DNA of 64,000 bases from Erysipelotrichaceae bacterium. GTDB lineage: Bacteria > Bacillota_I > Bacilli_A > Erysipelotrichales > Erysipelotrichaceae. The stretch covers positions 1 to 64,000 of the forward strand of contig JAUYTU010000020.1 of the NCBI GenBank assembly GCA_030694975.1, in the 5' to 3' direction. A program made the translations under genes and the position numbers. Position 1 is the stretch's first letter. The number at the start of each line of letters is the position of its first letter. The notes below the pieces were generated by a model, which saw nothing but the letters and a program-made list of their open reading frames with translations, did not search any database and was not told where the DNA came from. This document shows, in pieces, positions 60,536-64,000 of the stretch.

Positions 60536-61231
60536 CTACAAAGCTTTCTTCTTAATTTGCGCATAAGCGCGAGGATACTTACTGGGTGAAATACTCACCT
60601 TCTGAATAAGAATATTCATTCGTGCAGATCCATCCGGTAACGTTTCCTTGATAACTGACGAAACATTTCCGCCAAGAACCTTCAAAGCATTCTTAGATAC
60701 TTCCAACTCTTCCTGACCGGAGGAGCCTTTCATTGCTATAAAAAATCCATTGACTCTGACAAATGGTAAGCATAATTCACTTAAAACTCGCAAGGCGGCT
60801 ACAGCTCTGGCCGTCACGATGTCAAAAGACTCTTTTAATTCAATGCAGTCTTCCATGCGCTTATTGAGAACAGAGATTTTCTCGAGGTTGAGTTCTGAAA
60901 TCACCAGATTTAAGAAATTAACTCGTTTTAGTGTTGGTTCTACCAATGTTATATTAACTTCAGGCAAAACGATTTTCAGCACTAAACCCGGAAATCCAGC
61001 TCCACTGCCCACATCACACAACATTTTTGCCTCATAACAATAAGGAGCGATGAGTAGTGAGTCATAAAAGTGCTTGATAAATATATCCTCAAGACCGGTT
61101 ATCGCTGTCAAGTTGATCTTCTCATTCCACTCTTGTAACAATTGGGCATACCGTGACAACTGATTTAACTGATGTTCGCTGATGGAAATGTTCTTCGCTT
61201 CGCAAAGCATCTGAAATTCTTGCATATTCAT
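60536..61231 (-). CDS. rsmG: 16S rRNA (guanine-N7) methyltransferase RsmG
   Basis: A 231-residue SAM methyltransferase modifying G527 of 16S rRNA. The motifs are LLQEWNEKINLTAI (about 31-44), KHFYDSLLI (about 52-60), DVGSGAGFPGLVLKI (about 71-85), VEPTLKRVNFL (about 95-105) and VTARAVAAL (about 132-140). It is in the conserved mnmG-rsmG-noc order but separated from mnmG by a strong terminator and its own TATAAT (61257-61252). SD GGAGGGCGAACC. Confidence 0.94.
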   Translation of the reverse strand: MNMQEFQMLCEAKNISISEHQLNQLSRYAQLLQEWNEKINLTAITGLEDIFIKHFYDSLLIAPYCYEAKMLCDVGSGAGFPGLVLKIVLPEVNITLVEPTLKRVNFLNLVISELNLEKISVLNKRMEDCIELKESFDIVTARAVAALRVLSELCLPFVRVNGFFIAMKGSSGQEELEVSKNALKVLGGNVSSVIKETLPDGSARMNILIQKVSISPSKYPRAYAQIKKKAL

Positions 61232-61307
61232 GGTTCGCCCTCCGTATTGGCATTATACCAAATTTGACATGGTTAAAAAAGGCAAAAAGGCAATGTAAAT
61301 AAAAAAG

Positions 61308-61326
61308 GCAGATGTTTCATCTGCCA
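61308..61326 (-). terminator. terminator of mnmG
   Basis: GGCAGATG (61308-61315) pairs with CATCTGCC (61319-61326), loop TTT, and on the minus strand runs into TTTTTTA. Confidence 0.9.
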
Positions 61327-61332
61327 GGTAGT

Positions 61333-63186
61333 CTACGATTTATTTGCTTGCAATGCCATTAAAAGAACGGATACATCCGCTGGGTTTACGCCGGATATCC
61401 GTGAAGCCATTCCGATGGTCAACGGCTTATACTTTGTCAGTTTCTGACGGCCTTCAATCGATAAATGAGCGACTGTATCATAGTTAAAACCTTCCGGGAT
61501 TTTCCATTGTTCCATAGCCATCAGCTTACTAGCCTCTTTTTTCGCCTTGACGATGTATCCTTCATACTTGATTTCAATTTCAACCTGTCGAGCATCCAAA
61601 GCCTCAATCGATGTTTCGATAAATGGCATTAAATCAATCATCTCCACATGGGGGCGCTTAAGAGCATCATAAAACGACAATCCTTCATTTAGATTGGTAT
61701 ATCCTTTATCCAAAAGAAGCTGTTGAAGCGAATCTTTTGGTAATATGCGCTTAATCTTCAACTCTTCAACTAATAGAGCCTTCGTCGTCTGTCTTTTCAG
61801 AAAATCATCATACCGTTCTTTCGACAATAGCCCGATCAAATACCCGTACTCACTCAAACGTACATCCGCATTGTCATGGCGAAGCAACAGTCGATATTCA
61901 GCGCGTGAAGTTAATAAACGGTATGGTTCTAAAGTTCCTTTGGTTATAAGATCATCAATCATAACTCCGATATAAGCCTCGTCTCGACGCAAAATCAGCG
62001 ATTGCTTGCCTTGAATCTTCAATACAGCATTGATCCCCGCAATCAGACCTTGACCGGCCGCTTCTTCATATCCTGAAGTACCATTGATCTGACCGGCACA
62101 GTACAATCCTTCTACTATACGCGTTTCCAAACTTGGATAAAGCTGTGTCGGTTCGATCGCATCGTACTCGATCGCATACGCATACTCCGTGATTACACAA
62201 TTTTCCAGTCCCGGTAATGTTCGAATCATCATCTCCTGCACCTCAATTGGAAGTGAAGTTGAAAATCCTTGAACATATATTGTATCGAGTGACTTTGATA
62301 TCGGTTCAAGAAAAATTTGGTGTCTTTCTTTGTCCGAGAACCGCACGACTTTATCTTCAATTGACGGACAATATCTTGGTCCAACCCCTTCCACAACACC
62401 GGAATACATACTTGAACGATGTAAGTTCAACTGAATGATGTCATGGGTAGGTTTTGCTGTGTACGTAAGGTGGCAAGGCCATTGTTCGGAAATAACATCT
62501 TCTTTATTTGTGGTTGTTGAGAAGAAATACGGGGCAATGTCTCCAGGTTGGATCTGCGTTTTAGAGAAGTCGATGGAATCACGCTTGACCCTTGGCGGAG
62601 TTCCGGTTTTGAGTCGAAAAGTCGTAAATCCTAAATCACGGATGCTTTGAGATAGTTTGTTCGTTGTTGGTTGTCCCTCCGGACCACTGCTTTTTACGTT
62701 GTCAGAAATCATGATTTTAGAACTCATATAGGTGCCTGTGGTCAAAATGACGGCTTTCGCTTCAATCATTGTCCCATCAGCCATCAACACCCCAACAATT
62801 TTATTTTGATCAGCTACAACTTTTTCGACCATAGCTTCGATAACTTCAAGGTTTTCTTGTTTTTGGATAACGTCAATCATCATCTTACTATACGCAACTT
62901 TGTCGGACTGCACGCGTAGAGATTGCACACCCGGACCTTTGTTGGTGTTTAACATCTTAAATTGAAGGGCTGTCAAATCGGCTGTGATCCCCATTTGTCC
63001 ACCCAGAGCATCTATTTCGCGCACGACAATACCCTTCGCCGGACCACCTACGGAAGGATTGCACGGTTGCGAAGCTATCTTCTCTATGCTGATTGTTATT
63101 AATGCGGTTTTACTACCCATTCGGGCAGAAGCTAATGCGGCTTCAACGCCGGCATGTCCACCGCCAATGACCAATACATCGTACAT
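61333..63186 (-). CDS. mnmG: tRNA uridine 5-carboxymethylaminomethyl modification enzyme MnmG (GidA)
   Basis: About 617 residues, FAD-dependent partner of MnmE. VLVIGGGHAGVEAALASARMG (split, about 4-24) is the FAD dinucleotide fold, QPCNPSVGGPAKG (about 41-53) and KTGTPPRVKRDSIDFS (about 203-218) are family signatures, and GQINGTSGYEEAAGQGLIAG (about 366-385) is the second nucleotide motif. The ATG at 63186 has AAGGAGGG 5 bases upstream; the open frame runs eight codons further but contains that SD. It ends with its own terminator before rsmG. Confidence 0.95.
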   Translation of the reverse strand: MYDVLVIGGGHAGVEAALASARMGSKTALITISIEKIASQPCNPSVGGPAKGIVVREIDALGGQMGITADLTALQFKMLNTNKGPGVQSLRVQSDKVAYSKMMIDVIQKQENLEVIEAMVEKVVADQNKIVGVLMADGTMIEAKAVILTTGTYMSSKIMISDNVKSSGPEGQPTTNKLSQSIRDLGFTTFRLKTGTPPRVKRDSIDFSKTQIQPGDIAPYFFSTTTNKEDVISEQWPCHLTYTAKPTHDIIQLNLHRSSMYSGVVEGVGPRYCPSIEDKVVRFSDKERHQIFLEPISKSLDTIYVQGFSTSLPIEVQEMMIRTLPGLENCVITEYAYAIEYDAIEPTQLYPSLETRIVEGLYCAGQINGTSGYEEAAGQGLIAGINAVLKIQGKQSLILRRDEAYIGVMIDDLITKGTLEPYRLLTSRAEYRLLLRHDNADVRLSEYGYLIGLLSKERYDDFLKRQTTKALLVEELKIKRILPKDSLQQLLLDKGYTNLNEGLSFYDALKRPHVEMIDLMPFIETSIEALDARQVEIEIKYEGYIVKAKKEASKLMAMEQWKIPEGFNYDTVAHLSIEGRQKLTKYKPLTIGMASRISGVNPADVSVLLMALQANKS

Positions 63187-63292
63187 AACTGCCCTCCTTC
63201 GCGTTGTCATTTTATCATAAAGATGAGTATTTTGCTCAAAATAGTGCTTTTATCAATGATACTTGTGATATCATTTTATAGAGGTGAAACCT

Positions 63293-64000
63293 ATGACACA
63301 ATTAAGTAAAGAAGTAATTGATAAAATCAAGGTATTACAAACCAATGAAATCACTGAATATGTTGTTTACTCGCATTTAGCCAATAAGCTTAAAGACGAA
63401 CATAATAAAAACATACTGCTTAAAATCGCTAATGATGAGCTGGCACACTCCAACATTTGGAAAAGCTTCACCAATGAAGAGATTAAACCGAAAAGACTGA
63501 CCATTCTTTTTTATGACATTCTCAATATCATCTTTGGATATACTTTTACCCTAAAAATCATGGAAAAAGGCGAAGATAAAGCAAATAAATATTATGATGA
63601 AATCGCTGAGGTGCTCCCTGTGGCAAAGAGGATTGCGGATGAGGAAGAAGAGCACGAACATTCTTTAATTGCCATGCTCGATGAAGAACGCTTACAATAT
63701 GTCGGAAGTATGGTTCTAGGGCTAAATGATGCGCTGGTTGAGTTAACAGGAACCATTGCCGGACTCTCTTTCGCCTTACAAAACACTAAACTTGTGGCAC
63801 TGTCGGGGTTGGTAACCGGAATCAGCGCAACTCTCTCTATGGCTAGCAGCGAGTTTCTCTCGGCGCGCAGTGATGGAAATGCCAACGCTATGAAATCCGC
63901 ATTCTATACCGGTATCATGTATATCGTTGCGGTATTCTTACTTGTGCTCCCTTATTTATTACTTCCTGAGGATGCCTACCTTCCCGCATTGATTATTATG
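63293..64000 (+). CDS. ferritin-like/VIT1 membrane protein, truncated by window end
   Basis: The frame from ATG 63293 (SD GAGGTGAAACCT) stays open to the window edge, 236 codons. Residues 1-130 look like a ferritin/rubrerythrin-like helical domain with metal-ligand pairs NEITEYVVYSHLA, NDELAHSN (about 47-54) and DEEEEHEHSL (about 117-126). The rest is a VIT1/CCC1-type membrane domain with VLGLNDALVELTGTIAGLSF (about 141-160) and SMASSEFLSARSD (about 183-195). Proteins of this plan (like MbfA) export or sequester iron or manganese. It is divergent from mnmG. The end is missing, so length and intactness cannot be judged. Confidence 0.8.
   Translation, partial: MTQLSKEVIDKIKVLQTNEITEYVVYSHLANKLKDEHNKNILLKIANDELAHSNIWKSFTNEEIKPKRLTILFYDILNIIFGYTFTLKIMEKGEDKANKYYDEIAEVLPVAKRIADEEEEHEHSLIAMLDEERLQYVGSMVLGLNDALVELTGTIAGLSFALQNTKLVALSGLVTGISATLSMASSEFLSARSDGNANAMKSAFYTGIMYIVAVFLLVLPYLLLPEDAYLPALIIM

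Noticed and set aside
1-64000. CRISPR arrays, insertion sequences, prophage, rRNA or tRNA genes
   Set aside because: No spaced direct repeats, transposase, integrase or structural RNA sequence was found, and intergenic gaps are too short for most of these.

Overview
The window looks like chromosomal DNA from a low-GC, non-sporulating member of the Bacillota. I infer a lineage near Erysipelotrichia or a neighbouring small-genome group, but the sequence does not settle the taxon. The evidence is purine-rich Shine-Dalgarno (SD) sequences, HrcA/CIRCE control of htpG, AddAB rather than RecBCD, RNase M5, ComFA/ComFC, a Noc paralogue beside ParAB, and several Sec/lipobox lipoproteins. UGA is an ordinary stop codon: prfB (RF2) is present with its UGA frameshift site, and several genes end in UGA. 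I see no rRNA, tRNA, CRISPR array, insertion sequence or phage genes. Coding density is very high and no gene-free stretch exceeds 300 bp.

Layout, left to right. 0.1-3.1 kb: a lipoprotein/MBOAT/DHHW set for O-acylation of an extracellular polymer. 3.2-7.9 kb: a HesB-like protein, then a copper operon (P1B ATPase, unknown lipoprotein, HMA-SafE-cupredoxin fusion) behind a promoter that carries a CsoR-type operator. 8.0-11.6 kb: two small membrane proteins and a MurNAc uptake/etherase operon (EIIA, MurP, MurQ) whose EIIA gene is broken by an in-frame UGA. 11.7-23.8 kb: a tryptophanase-like lyase, then mostly housekeeping genes on the minus strand (prfB with programmed frameshift, secA, cspA, comFC, comFA, a HAD phosphatase, htpG, two degV/fakB genes) and a YigZ-like gene on the plus strand. 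23.8-26.8 kb: zinc-type ABC uptake operon znuA-C-B with a Fur/Zur regulator. 26.7-31.1 kb: uncharacterised membrane proteins, a cysteine-synthase-family enzyme and a drug/metabolite exporter. 31.2-37.0 kb: addB-addA.

37.0-47.4 kb is the most interesting block. It is an eight-gene minus-strand operon divergent from an RpiR-type regulator: FAD-linked oxidase (YgcU-like), MFS transporter, EtfB-like and EtfA-like subunits (YgcR, YgcQ), SDR dehydrogenase (YgcW), FGGY kinase (YgcE), SurE phosphatase and a BCCT transporter. It matches the functionally unassigned ygc gene set of E. coli, with a different transporter and two added genes. Its control region holds a strong promoter, two short RpiR-like palindromes and a CcpA cre-like site.

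47.4-64 kb is origin-proximal Bacillota housekeeping sequence: TlpA/CcdA, prs, glmU, ispE, ksgA, rnmV, a 3D-domain lipoprotein, tatD, an RDD protein, mnmE, an OYE-family enzyme, parB, parA, noc, rsmG, mnmG and a truncated ferritin-like/VIT1 gene. The order resembles the two origin-flanking clusters of Bacillus joined together, without the spore genes (yabG, sspF, spoVG) that sit among them there. Noc lacks the N-terminal membrane-targeting helix, and a perfect Noc-binding palindrome lies inside htpG.
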